Positions 54,317 to 63,288 of a DNA stretch of 64,000 nt are shown here, one piece after another; within the stretch, counting starts at the first letter, position 1; every line of letters begins with the position of its first letter. The notes beneath the pieces are model-generated. The model had not been told where the DNA came from. It worked only from the letters and a program-made list of their open reading frames with translations, and did no database searches. A program made the translations under genes and the position numbers. Origin of the DNA: Kordiimonas gwangyangensis DSM 19435 = JCM 12864 (lineage in GTDB: Bacteria; Pseudomonadota; Alphaproteobacteria; Sphingomonadales; Kordiimonadaceae); contig NZ_AQXF01000001.1 in NCBI RefSeq assembly GCF_000375545.1, positions 484,893 to 548,892 of the forward strand, written 5' to 3'.

Positions 54317-54485
54317 CACACACCCGGCTGAAATCCGTTGCCCCCGCAATCGTTTGCGGAACGTAGCGTGAAAACAGTAAACTTTTGGTTATCGGGCACG
54401 CACGGCAGAAATTTATGTACCCATTTCAGCCCTATTTTCGTGCGATCGTCTGGATATATGACCAGAAAACCGGAAGGATACGTCT

Positions 54486-55019
54486 ATGTTTTCGCTGAAA
54501 GCCCCTGCCGTTACCTTTGTTCTGATGAGCCTTGTTCCCATTGCGCCGCAAGCTGTAGCCGATGATCAGGAAGTGGGTGCCACCCTGCATGAAAAAAGCG
54601 ATGTGGCGATCGCGAACGTGCCGGCTGAAGCCATGGCTGTCGCCCGCGAGAAGCGCCCTGCGCTTACGTTCACCAAAGCCGAGAGAGAAATGCGTGGTGG
54701 GCATGAGTATATCGACCTTGAAGGTCATGATGACACCGGCAATGTGATTGAGCTGGACCTTATGCACGGCGAAACCGGCTGGGTCGTTGTGGAAATCCAG
54801 CGTGACGTGATGTGGGAAGTGGTACCCACCCTCGTGCAGGAAGAGCTGATGCAGAATGTGCCCGGCATAAAGCCTGACCGCATTATCGAAAGCGACCAGG
54901 ACAACGGCACCATCGTCTATGAGTTTTTTGTGCGCGATAACGCTGGCAAGGAAAGCAAATACGAGGTTTCACTGACCGGTGAGGAAGCCATGTTCCTCAA
55001 GGAAGAGTGGAAACACTAA
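54486..55019 (+). CDS. Periplasmic PepSY-like protein
   Basis: A 177-residue protein with a signal peptide (cleavage near residue 25, AVADD). The remainder shows two related segments, KAEREMRGGHEYIDLEGHDDTGNVIELDLM and IIESDQDNGTIVYEFFVRDNAGKESKYEVSLTGEE, like tandem PepSY or beta-lactamase-inhibitor-protein-like repeats that bind partner proteins or peptides. Family assignment is by pattern only. It is convergent with the sulfotransferase gene (4-base overlap of the 3' ends). Confidence 0.65.
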   Translation: MFSLKAPAVTFVLMSLVPIAPQAVADDQEVGATLHEKSDVAIANVPAEAMAVAREKRPALTFTKAEREMRGGHEYIDLEGHDDTGNVIELDLMHGETGWVVVEIQRDVMWEVVPTLVQEELMQNVPGIKPDRIIESDQDNGTIVYEFFVRDNAGKESKYEVSLTGEEAMFLKEEWKH

Positions 55020-55789
55020 AGGCAAAGCCTGCGGTATAGCTCGGAATCCATCCGGGCATAGCTATGCAGCCGTTCAACTGTCTCATCCCGCGGTTTCATG
55101 TCCAGAAGGACCTGGAACCGGGAGGCGCTGGGTTCAATCTCGGCGTTCACATTCACCCGGCGCTTCACAAAATCGATCCGCTGCCCGAGGAGAGTGCTGA
55201 GCCGCTCGGAAAAACCAGCCATGTCCTCGACCCGGCCGACCAGATCAAGCTGCTCGGCATTCGACAGCGCCTGTTTCAAAATGGCTTCGTCACCCGCCGC
55301 GTCGGTACCGTATTTGGCGCGAAGTTTGTTGCGGGCACCATAGCGGCGGCCGGCCAGGAAATGAGTGTAGAAATTATCATAGAGGCCATCGATGAAATTG
55401 CGGCCTTCGATATCTTTCTTGCAGAAATAATCATCAATGCTGAGGTTTTTAGCCATCCATTGGCCGCGGAGTTCCGGCAACTCCAGTTCTTCTGCGGTAT
55501 GCCTCTCAGCCTCACGCCGCATGAACAGATAGAAAGACGCGATACGCTCGAGCGGTTCACGCAGGATGGTGAAGACCACCTTGGGCGACGGCACAAAATC
55601 AAGCCGGTCCCAATTCAGATGGCCGGTGAATATCTGATAGTCCAGAAGGCTCTCCGGTGGATGCTCATTAAAATGGTCGTTCACCAACACCGGCGCGAGC
55701 GCATCCTGCCCGAAAGTTTTGCCAAGCGTACGCCGTACCGACTGGCCCGCCGTTTTGGGAATATGCAAGAATACAATTCGTGGGGTCAT
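55016..55789 (-). CDS. Sulfotransferase family 2-like protein
   Basis: A 257-residue protein with the PAPS 5'-phosphosulfate-binding loop FLHIPKTAGQSVRRTL at residues about 6-21 and the 3'-phosphate region VFTILREPLERIASFYLFMRRE near residue 85, the layout of carbohydrate sulfotransferases. The ATG at 55789 starts just before the conserved strand; an ATG ten codons upstream is possible. The acceptor is unknown; a cell-surface polysaccharide would fit the O-glycosylation ligase elsewhere in the window, but the genes are not linked. Confidence 0.85.
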   Translation of the reverse strand: MTPRIVFLHIPKTAGQSVRRTLGKTFGQDALAPVLVNDHFNEHPPESLLDYQIFTGHLNWDRLDFVPSPKVVFTILREPLERIASFYLFMRREAERHTAEELELPELRGQWMAKNLSIDDYFCKKDIEGRNFIDGLYDNFYTHFLAGRRYGARNKLRAKYGTDAAGDEAILKQALSNAEQLDLVGRVEDMAGFSERLSTLLGQRIDFVKRRVNVNAEIEPSASRFQVLLDMKPRDETVERLHSYARMDSELYRRLCL

Positions 55790-55933
55790 ACTCAGTGGCC
55801 TGACTATTATTCCGGCCACCGGGCCGTTTCGCGCCGCACCCTAGCCTCTCACCCCCACAGGGGCAAGCCCTGAGACAATTTGCCAGCCCCGGCGACATGA
55901 GGCGAAATTCATCGAGGGAAACAGATACGATTC

Positions 55934-56254
55934 TTATTCCTCCGGGTAAGCCCAACCCCGCCCACCTAGGTTCAGGTCGGCTTCCTGCTTAGAAGGGTAA
56001 TACTGCCTCTTGCCCGCGAGTTGAAAGAATAATGTACCGTGAATGCCTTGCACCGTTGATTTGGGGCAAGGGCGTTCCCAAAGGCCTCTGAGAGTAGCAG
56101 TTGCAACCTCGTCTCCAAGCCTTTCAATAACATCTTCAACAAACTCTATATTCTGCCCCTTCTCGGGAAACAGAATTAGAAACTGCTCATCTGAGATCGA
56201 AAAAATATCATAAGCGCAATTATCAGCGCCATCTATGACTTGAACATTCTTCAT
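55934..56254 (-). CDS. Hypothetical 106-residue protein
   Basis: No named family is recognised. The start at 56254 (MKNVQVIDGADNCAYDIF) has an AGGTG ribosome-like site. The protein is soluble and acidic in the first half (DEQFLILFPEKGQNIEFVEDVIERLGDE), then has WERPCPKSTVQGIHGTLFFQLAGKRQYYPSKQE, a pattern that looks conserved and not random. Base composition is clearly lower in GC than its neighbours by eye. It lies between the sulfotransferase gene and an S9 peptidase gene. It might be an accessory gene acquired by transfer. Confidence 0.6.
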   Translation of the reverse strand: MKNVQVIDGADNCAYDIFSISDEQFLILFPEKGQNIEFVEDVIERLGDEVATATLRGLWERPCPKSTVQGIHGTLFFQLAGKRQYYPSKQEADLNLGGRGWAYPEE

Positions 56255-56315
56255 TAGCCAACACCTAGCGCTTTGCCGCCCGGCCCGTAAGCCGGGGGCT
56301 ATGCTTTTCTCACTC

Positions 56316-58403
56316 TCAGCTTTCGCTGTCCGTTTCACCCTCGGAAGCATCCGCTTCCTTGTCATGCTCCGGATCGTATTTCTCGAACCAGGCGAGGATG
56401 TTGCCGATTTTCTGGATAAGGTTGCTCGGCTTCGAGGCGATACCGTGGCCGGATGCCGGGATGCGCACCATCACGCTATCCACACCCTGCAGTTTGAGGG
56501 CCTGATAATATTGCTCCGTCTCCGACATCGGGGTGCGGTAATCCACTTCACCCGTGAGCAGCATGGTTGGCGTTTTCACGTTGCCCACAAGGGAAAGCGG
56601 CGAGCGTTTCCAGTAATGCTCCATCGCGTTCCACGGCATGTCCGGGAACCAGTATTTGGTGAAGAAGGGGCTGAAATCGGCCGTCAGCACGAAGCTTGCC
56701 CAGTTGATCACCGGCTTGGCGACAACTGCCGCGCGGAACCGGTCGGTCTTGCCAACAATCCATGCCGTGAGCACACCACCACCCGAGCCGCCGGTGACAT
56801 AAAGCTCATCCGTCGCCACATTGCCGCGCGCGATGACAGCGTCAACCGCGTTCATCAGGTCGTCATAGTCATTGGACGGGTAGTTATGGTGAATGGTGTT
56901 GGCGAACTCATTACCATACGACGTGCTGCCGCGCGGGTTGCCGTAGACCACCATATAGCCCTTGGCCGCATACATCTGGATCTCAGCCGAGAACTGCGGA
57001 CCATACGCCGTGTGCGGGCCACCGTGGATCTCGAGGATCAGCGGGTATTTTTTGCTCGCATCAAAATCAGCGGGCTTGACGAGCCAGAACTGAAGCGGAC
57101 GGTTATCAACGCTTGAGTTGATGCGGATTTCCTCCACGCTGGCCATTTTCTTGTGGCCAAGGATATCGCTGTTTAGGTCCGTGATCGGCGTGACCTTGCC
57201 GATACGGTTGACGACCGCGAGGTCCGCCGGGCGGTCAGGGCGCGACAGGGTGAAAATGAGGTTGCCATCTTTCGATACACGGAAATCGCCCGAGGTGTAA
57301 GGCCGCCCAAGCGTGGTGCCACCAACCTGGTCTGTCAGGATACGGCCACTGCCGGAAAGGCTGACGTAAGCAACCAGCGTTTTACCCTCATTATCGTAGG
57401 AATAATAAAGGCCTTTGCCGTCCGGCGCCCACTGGAAGCCATTCACACTACGGTCAAGGTCAGCCGTCAGGTCCTTCTTGTTGGAGCCGTCAGCGTCCAT
57501 CACACTGAGGACTGCGATCTGGTTGGACATTTTGGTATCGGTATAACCCACATAGGCGATTTTCTTGCCGTCAGGTGACACTTCCGGGCCGCCGTCCGGG
57601 CCGTCGCGGTCTGTGAGCGCGGTATAGGTCCCTGCTTCCACATCAACGCGGTACACTTCGCTGTCGAGCGGGTTCAGTTCCCAATCGTCGTTGCGGTTGG
57701 CGGAGAGGATCAGGCCTTTGCCGTCCTCGGTCCAGCTGATGGGGCCGCTGTGGCTAAAGTCGCCCGATGTAATCTGGCGCGGCGTGCCGCCGTCAGCCGG
57801 CACCACAAACACATGGGTGAAACCATGCGGCAGGTAACCGGCACCGTCTGCGCGGTAGGTTACGCGGTCAATCACCTTGGCGGGGCCAGCCCATTCAGCA
57901 CCTTTCGGCTTGGCCGGCAGGTTGAAAAGCGGCTTGGCGCTTGCGGGGACAAACATGGTGAAAGCGATAGTCTTGCCGTCCGGCGACCATGAAAGCGCGC
58001 TCGGGCCGTACTGCAGGTCCGTCACACGCGCGGTCTCACCACTGTCGAGCCAGCGTACATAAATCTGCGACTTGCCGTCCACCGCCGAGACATAGGCCAT
58101 GCGATCACCTTGCGGTGAGAAGCGCGGCATGCGGTAGCTGTCCTTGCCCGAAAGCACAGGCCGGTGCCCGCTGCCATCAAGGCCGACCTGCCAGATGTTG
58201 GTGCGTGTGCTGTCGGTCATGATGTCCATGGACCGGCGCTCATAGACGACAGATTTGCCGTCCGGCGTCAGCCGTGCACCCGTGGCATATTCCAGATTGA
58301 AGATATCTTCATAATCGAAGGTTTTTAAAGCCCCCTCGTCAGCGACAGCCTGCACACTGATGGCTGCAGCAAGCGCCGTGAAGCCCAAAGCTTTCAACTT
58401 CAT
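56316..58403 (-). CDS. Periplasmic S9-family (prolyl oligopeptidase-type) peptidase
   Basis: A 695-residue secreted serine peptidase: signal peptide (cleavage near residue 21), a WD40/TolB-like beta-propeller (about 30-400), and an alpha/beta-hydrolase catalytic domain (about 430-680). The nucleophile is Ser540 in GGSGGG; the acid lies in TGEVDYRTPMSETEQ, and the His in PASGHGIASKPSN. This matches acylaminoacyl-peptidase or dipeptidyl-peptidase relatives that cleave short peptides. The C terminus is an acidic tail (EADASEGETDSES). Upstream is the divergent EAL gene. Confidence 0.92.
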   Translation of the reverse strand: MKLKALGFTALAAAISVQAVADEGALKTFDYEDIFNLEYATGARLTPDGKSVVYERRSMDIMTDSTRTNIWQVGLDGSGHRPVLSGKDSYRMPRFSPQGDRMAYVSAVDGKSQIYVRWLDSGETARVTDLQYGPSALSWSPDGKTIAFTMFVPASAKPLFNLPAKPKGAEWAGPAKVIDRVTYRADGAGYLPHGFTHVFVVPADGGTPRQITSGDFSHSGPISWTEDGKGLILSANRNDDWELNPLDSEVYRVDVEAGTYTALTDRDGPDGGPEVSPDGKKIAYVGYTDTKMSNQIAVLSVMDADGSNKKDLTADLDRSVNGFQWAPDGKGLYYSYDNEGKTLVAYVSLSGSGRILTDQVGGTTLGRPYTSGDFRVSKDGNLIFTLSRPDRPADLAVVNRIGKVTPITDLNSDILGHKKMASVEEIRINSSVDNRPLQFWLVKPADFDASKKYPLILEIHGGPHTAYGPQFSAEIQMYAAKGYMVVYGNPRGSTSYGNEFANTIHHNYPSNDYDDLMNAVDAVIARGNVATDELYVTGGSGGGVLTAWIVGKTDRFRAAVVAKPVINWASFVLTADFSPFFTKYWFPDMPWNAMEHYWKRSPLSLVGNVKTPTMLLTGEVDYRTPMSETEQYYQALKLQGVDSVMVRIPASGHGIASKPSNLIQKIGNILAWFEKYDPEHDKEADASEGETDSES

Positions 58404-58622
58404 GAGATTTTCCCTTTATTGATCTTGTCCACCCCACTGTGGCGGAGGGAGCCTAGCACTGAGGTGGGCGTGTGCAAAGTAACAGTTAAAATGTCGCGCC
58501 CGCATCTGCGACCTTGCACAATTTTTTTACGTTTGCACATTAATGATGGCATTGCAGGGGGCCGCGACTATACAGTCAAGGAAAAGGGATGCCATGCATC
58601 CCAAAGACGACGCAGGGAAGTT

Positions 58623-60236
58623 ATGTCCGGATCGATTGACGAACTGAAAAAAGAGCGCGAGCGTTTTGTCGCCTTTGCTTTTGCGGCCGCTGAACTGTTT
58701 TTCGAGATCGATGCCAAGGGCAAAATCGTCTTTGAAGGCGGCGCGGTAGACCGCATTGGCGCCAAGCCGGGCAACAGCTTGGTGGGCGAAAATATCTACG
58801 ACCACATCGACCCTGATGACCGTGACGTTTTCTCCGCCCTCCTCATGCACCTTGAACACAAGGGCCGCATTGGGCCAATACCTGTGCGTTTTGCAGCGGG
58901 TTCCGGCCGCGGCCACGCGCTTCGGCTTTTTGCCCTGCGCATGCCAGCGGAAGCCGACCGTATTTTTCTCGCGCTGCGCGCCGCACCGCTTGGTGGCGGT
59001 GGCTCAAGCGATGTGGCGGTGAGCCCTGAAACAGGCCTCCTGACCCGCGAAAGTTTCATGAAGCTGGCAGCGGAGACCATGGGTGATAACCCTGTGGGCA
59101 GCAATCTTTACATGACCGCAGTCGAGGTAGACGGCATTGAAGAGGCCAAGAAAAAATTTGGCCCGCAATATATGCACAAGCTCCTCAACCGGGTGGCGGC
59201 GCACCTCAAGACCCTCTCGGTGGATGGTGAGATCGCGGGCCAGATCGACGACCGGCATTTTGCCTTCCTCCACCGCGCGAAGGGCGACGGCAAGCAGCTG
59301 GAAGCCACGCTCAAAAACGTGGATGACAAGATCAAACTGAAGGCCGCCTATTCCACCCTCGCATCAGACTTTGGCGACGTGTCGGAAGACCAGATCCTGC
59401 GCACACTATCCTACGTGCTGAACCAATTTGTTTCTGCCAAAGGTAAGGTCGATTTCGAATCGCTCTCATCTGCCTATGAAGACATGGCCGGCGAAGCACA
59501 GCGCCGTGTCGTGCAGATGCGCAGCATGATCGAGACCGGCAGCTTCAACATCGCCTTCCAGCCTGTTGTCTCTCTCACCACCGGTGAAATTCACCACAAC
59601 GAAGTGCTCAGCCGCTTTGATGAGCGCATGGGCGCGAGCACACCTCTTGAGGTGATCCGCTTTGCCGAGGAAGTCGGTATCATTGAGGAATTTGACATCG
59701 CCATCAGCAAGAAGGCGATCGACTATGTGCGCAAGATGAAGAAGCTGGGCACGCCGCTCACGCTTGCCATCAACCTCTCGGGCCGCACGGTTGAGAGCGA
59801 ACGCCACCTGTCGGAACTGATGGAAGTTTTCAAAAGCGCGAAGGATGTCTCGCGTTCGGTGCTGCTTGAGCTGACAGAAACGGCAGCAATCACCAAACTT
59901 GAAAAAGCTGAGAAGGTTTTCGCCGACCTCAAGAAAATGGACTACCGCATTTGCCTTGATGACTTCGGCGCGGGGGCTGCCGGCTACCAATACCTGCGCG
60001 CCTTCAATGTGGACTATGTGAAAATCGACGGTGACTATGTGCGCGACATGAACAGCCCGGGTTACCGTCCCACCTTCCTGCTGTCGATCGTACGCCTATG
60101 TGCAGACCTTGGGGTCAAAACCATCGGCGAACATGTGGAAAACCGCTTCCAGGCTGATTTCCTGCGCTCACTTGGGGTCGACTTTGCACAAGGCTACCAC
60201 TTCGGCAAGCCGGACTTCTCCCCCAAAACAGACTAA
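58623..60236 (+). CDS. PAS / degenerate GGDEF / EAL domain protein
   Basis: A 537-residue protein. PAS-like segment at residues about 12-115, a GGDEF-like region (about 140-290) in which the active-site motif is replaced by GQIDDRHFAFL, and an EAL domain (about 300-535). EAL residues for metal and c-di-GMP binding are mostly present: EVLSR, AINLSG, LLELTET, LDDFGAG, VKIDGDYV, EHVEN and AQGYHF. The loop after DDFG is altered (AGAAG for the usual TGYSS). It may be a c-di-GMP phosphodiesterase or only a binder. The ATG at 58623 follows AGGGAAG. Confidence 0.88.
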   Translation: MSGSIDELKKERERFVAFAFAAAELFFEIDAKGKIVFEGGAVDRIGAKPGNSLVGENIYDHIDPDDRDVFSALLMHLEHKGRIGPIPVRFAAGSGRGHALRLFALRMPAEADRIFLALRAAPLGGGGSSDVAVSPETGLLTRESFMKLAAETMGDNPVGSNLYMTAVEVDGIEEAKKKFGPQYMHKLLNRVAAHLKTLSVDGEIAGQIDDRHFAFLHRAKGDGKQLEATLKNVDDKIKLKAAYSTLASDFGDVSEDQILRTLSYVLNQFVSAKGKVDFESLSSAYEDMAGEAQRRVVQMRSMIETGSFNIAFQPVVSLTTGEIHHNEVLSRFDERMGASTPLEVIRFAEEVGIIEEFDIAISKKAIDYVRKMKKLGTPLTLAINLSGRTVESERHLSELMEVFKSAKDVSRSVLLELTETAAITKLEKAEKVFADLKKMDYRICLDDFGAGAAGYQYLRAFNVDYVKIDGDYVRDMNSPGYRPTFLLSIVRLCADLGVKTIGEHVENRFQADFLRSLGVDFAQGYHFGKPDFSPKTD

Positions 60237-61765
60237 CTGCGATCGACTGTGAGCCCCAGGGCGCGCATAAGCGTGTCGTCTGACTGCAGCAGCTTGCGCT
60301 GGAAGGCGATGTCTTCCTTTATGCGTGCGACAATCGCCTCATATGCCGGGTCGTTTTTGAGCGAGGAAAAAAACGGCAGCGCACCAAGGTGTCGGTGGTC
60401 ACGAAAGCCGAGGTCCACTGCGCGCTCAAGCGACTTGAGCGCTGCTGCACGCTGCCCGGATGCCGCCAGATAGGCCGCCTCATCCACATACTGGCCCGGC
60501 CATGTCACATTGTCAGGCACACTGAGATCAATGGGCGGGGCTTCACTACCAAGCGCCGCGACAGTGGCAGCATATAACAATGGGTCTGCGTCCACAAACG
60601 CAGCACTTGCAGCAGTAAGATCACCGTTAGCGAGATGGATGAGGCCGCTTATTTGGCGCAAACGCTTAGTCTCGCGAGCATCGGTGGGTAGCGCTGCGAA
60701 TAGCGCTTTCGCCCGCGCGCTGTCGCCGTGACGCAGCGCCGACACGATGGCACCGCCTGTCACCACGGCATCGCCGGGACTGAGCAAAAGTGCTTTATCC
60801 CGCCAGCGCGTGGCGGCACCCGTGTAACCAAGCAAATCCAGCACCTCAGCCACCTGCGTGTCCGCGTAGCGGGACTGACCGCGACCACCAAGCACTGCAA
60901 GCTCCAGTTTGAGCGCGTCATAAAAGCGCCCCCGAATGGCAAGAAGATAGGCTGCGCTGGATGCCGCAGAGGGCTTCTCGGGCGCCAGCTCATGCGCACG
61001 CATGTAAGCGGTGATGGCATCATCCACCCGGCCCTGTGCATCAAGCGCGTAGGCAAGTGCGTGCCATGCCTCGTCATTGTGAGGTTCAGCCTCCACCACG
61101 TGACGCGCGAGCGCTTCGGCCTCCACCGCGTCCGCTTCCTCGCCACTGATCTTCGTCGCGCGCGTTGAGAGCGCAAAACTCAGGCCGATACGGCTCTGGT
61201 TCTCGTTCGGCCAGCTCTCAAGCGCAGTGCAGAACAGGTTGATTGCCGCATCCACATCATCCGCGCGGCGGGTCGCAAGGTAACGCTCGGCTTGGGCAAG
61301 CACACGCTCAATACTGGCTTCATCCGCTGGCGCCACATTTTCTGCCCGATTTGGTCCACTGCCTTCCGACATATTCCAGACAACAACGGCAGCAAGCAGC
61401 GCTCCGGCCACCAATACGGCAGCCATATGCCAGACGGGTCGGCGTTCGACCACTTTCCCCGGCACGAGCCGGTAACCACGACCGCGCATTGTTTCAATAT
61501 AACGAGGTGTTCGGGCACTATCACCAAGCGCCTGCCGCAATAGTTTCACGCGCTGCGCTATGGTTTCATCGCTGACAAAACCTCCGTCCCACACCTCCGC
61601 GGACAGCTGCTCAGCGGAGACAGGCTTGGGGCTCGCCTCCGCCAGCGCAAAGAACAAGCGGCTGGTCAGGTCCGGCAGGTCAATACGTGTGCCAGCGCGC
61701 AAAACCTTGCGCGATGCCATATGCACCTCAAGGTCACCGTGAAGCCTTATGTCTTTGTCTGGCAT
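60233..61765 (-). CDS. CadC-like membrane-anchored regulator with TPR-like region
   Basis: A 510-residue protein. The N-terminal OmpR-type winged helix (about 5-95; LTSRLFFALAEASPKPVSAEQLSAEVWDGGFVSDETIAQRVKLLRQALGD, then YIETMRGRGYRLV) is followed by one membrane helix (about 108-128) and a helical, TPR-like domain to the end. DNA binding would be cytoplasmic and sensing periplasmic. I chose the ATG at 61765; a GTG five codons earlier is possible. It is divergent from a beta-lactamase-type hydrolase gene that it may control, and converges on the EAL gene with a 4-base overlap of the 3' ends. Confidence 0.88.
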   Translation of the reverse strand: MPDKDIRLHGDLEVHMASRKVLRAGTRIDLPDLTSRLFFALAEASPKPVSAEQLSAEVWDGGFVSDETIAQRVKLLRQALGDSARTPRYIETMRGRGYRLVPGKVVERRPVWHMAAVLVAGALLAAVVVWNMSEGSGPNRAENVAPADEASIERVLAQAERYLATRRADDVDAAINLFCTALESWPNENQSRIGLSFALSTRATKISGEEADAVEAEALARHVVEAEPHNDEAWHALAYALDAQGRVDDAITAYMRAHELAPEKPSAASSAAYLLAIRGRFYDALKLELAVLGGRGQSRYADTQVAEVLDLLGYTGAATRWRDKALLLSPGDAVVTGGAIVSALRHGDSARAKALFAALPTDARETKRLRQISGLIHLANGDLTAASAAFVDADPLLYAATVAALGSEAPPIDLSVPDNVTWPGQYVDEAAYLAASGQRAAALKSLERAVDLGFRDHRHLGALPFFSSLKNDPAYEAIVARIKEDIAFQRKLLQSDDTLMRALGLTVDRS

Positions 61766-61891
61766 GGGCTTTTTACGCACCTTCAGGAAAATTCAAGTTT
61801 CTTCATGTGACATTTTTGGCTGTCCCTCCCTTATTTGCAACATCAATCGCAGCGCCAGACAGCTGCGTGCAACCGACAGGAGGAAACGACA

Positions 61892-62995
61892 GTGAAACAC
61901 ATTTATCTTGCCGCGACGCTCATAACCGCAAATGCCCTTCCCACCGAGGCCGATGACACTGCCTGGACGCCGGAGGACAGCAAAATGCTTACGGCCCACG
62001 TTGAAGCCGGGCAGTACCAGAATGTCACCAGCGTGCTCGTGATGCGGGACGGCGAGACACTTTATGAAGGTTACTTCCATGGGGCAGACGCCAGCACCCT
62101 GCATGACACCCGCTCCGCCACCAAAACGGTGGTAAGCATGGCCGTGGGGGCAGCGATCAAGGCGGGCAAGATGACGGGCCCCGCGCAAAAACTCGCACCC
62201 CTGTTCCCGGACTATAAGAAGCTGACCGGCACAGATAAACGCAAGGCCGCCATCACGGTTGAGGACCTGCTGACCATGAGCGGGCCGCTTGAGTGTGATG
62301 ACTGGAACCAGTTTTCCCGCGGCAATGAGGAGCGCATGTATATCACCGACGACTGGACGGCCTTTTACTGGTCATTGCCGCTGCGTGGCTACCCATCGTG
62401 GCAGACACCACCAAGTAAGGAAGCACTGGGGCGCAGCTTTTCCTACTGCACTGCGGGAGTGCAACTGCTGGGGCAGGCTGTTGGCCGCGCGGTAGGCGAG
62501 ACGGCACCGCGTTTCATCGAAGAGCATGTGTTCAAGCCCGCCGGTGTGCGCGATTTTGTGTGGCGCTATAACGGCAAGGGTGAAGCCCATTTGGGCGGTG
62601 GCTTGCTATTGTCCACCCGCGCGCTCGGCAAGCTGGGCGAGGTTGGCCGCAAGTTTGGCGCTGGCGAAACCGGCACTGTGTTTTCCGAGGATTGGGGCAA
62701 AGCATCCCTCACCCCTCACGCGGACCTGCACCGTGACAATTGGCAATACGGCTATCTGTGGTGGCTGAAAACCTATGATGTGGCCGGAACAGCTGTCAGA
62801 ACAGCTGCCATGAACGGCAATGGTGGTAACCGGGTCTGGGTACTGCCGGACTATGGTGTCACTGTCGTGCTCACCAAGACCGACTATAACACCCGCGGCA
62901 TGCATGAAGCGGCGGAAGCGTTCCTGACCGGCGAAATCCTGCCGCGCATCACAGGTGAGCGCGCGCTTATCGCCACAGCCCCAGAAAAAGACTAG
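61892..62995 (+). CDS. Serine hydrolase of the beta-lactamase/class C family, GTG start
   Basis: A 367-residue protein of the beta-lactamase fold. The nucleophile Ser75 and base Lys78 form the SxxK motif (RSATKTVVS); the second motif is FSYCTAGVQLLGQAVG, with Tyr-Cys-Thr where Tyr-x-Asn is usual. The start is the GTG at 61892, eight bases after AGGAGGAAA; residues 1-20 are a short signal-like segment. Esterases and D-aminopeptidases share this fold, so true beta-lactam hydrolysis should not be assumed. It is divergent from a CadC-like regulator. Confidence 0.9.
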   Translation: MKHIYLAATLITANALPTEADDTAWTPEDSKMLTAHVEAGQYQNVTSVLVMRDGETLYEGYFHGADASTLHDTRSATKTVVSMAVGAAIKAGKMTGPAQKLAPLFPDYKKLTGTDKRKAAITVEDLLTMSGPLECDDWNQFSRGNEERMYITDDWTAFYWSLPLRGYPSWQTPPSKEALGRSFSYCTAGVQLLGQAVGRAVGETAPRFIEEHVFKPAGVRDFVWRYNGKGEAHLGGGLLLSTRALGKLGEVGRKFGAGETGTVFSEDWGKASLTPHADLHRDNWQYGYLWWLKTYDVAGTAVRTAAMNGNGGNRVWVLPDYGVTVVLTKTDYNTRGMHEAAEAFLTGEILPRITGERALIATAPEKD

Positions 62996-63062
62996 GGCGC
63001 CCCGGTCAACTAGGCTAGAAGGGTGCCCGGTTCGCGCAACATGTAACTGGGCACCTTAATTC

Positions 63063-63275
63063 ATGGATATGACCAGCACGATCATCGGCCTTGTGGCCTG
63101 TGCCGCCCTTTGGGTGTTCGGCTATTGGCGCGAGAAACGCCAGGTGATGGGCATCGTGCCCCTTATCCCGCCCTTCTACATCCAGTTCGCCGCCCTTGTC
63201 GGCGTGTTTGTTTTCGCCGCACACCTTATTGCACTGCTTACCGGCGTTGAATGGAAGCCGCCCTTCATGCGCTAG
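63063..63275 (+). CDS. Small two-helix membrane protein
   Basis: A 70-residue hydrophobic protein with no recognised family: helix 1 (STIIGLVACAALWVFGYW), a basic turn (REKRQVMG), helix 2 (IQFAALVGVFVFAAHLIALLTG) and the short tail EWKPPFMR. Loop basicity suggests both termini are periplasmic. It lies 67 bases after the serine hydrolase gene and 13 bases before a convergent gene. A short conserved-looking membrane peptide; function unknown. Confidence 0.55.
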   Translation: MDMTSTIIGLVACAALWVFGYWREKRQVMGIVPLIPPFYIQFAALVGVFVFAAHLIALLTGVEWKPPFMR

Positions 63276-63288
63276 GCGGCAGACCCTT

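Noticed and set aside
56260-56315. Terminator after the S9 peptidase gene
   Set aside because: A CCCGGC/GCCGGG hairpin is present but is followed by CAAAGCG, not a T run.
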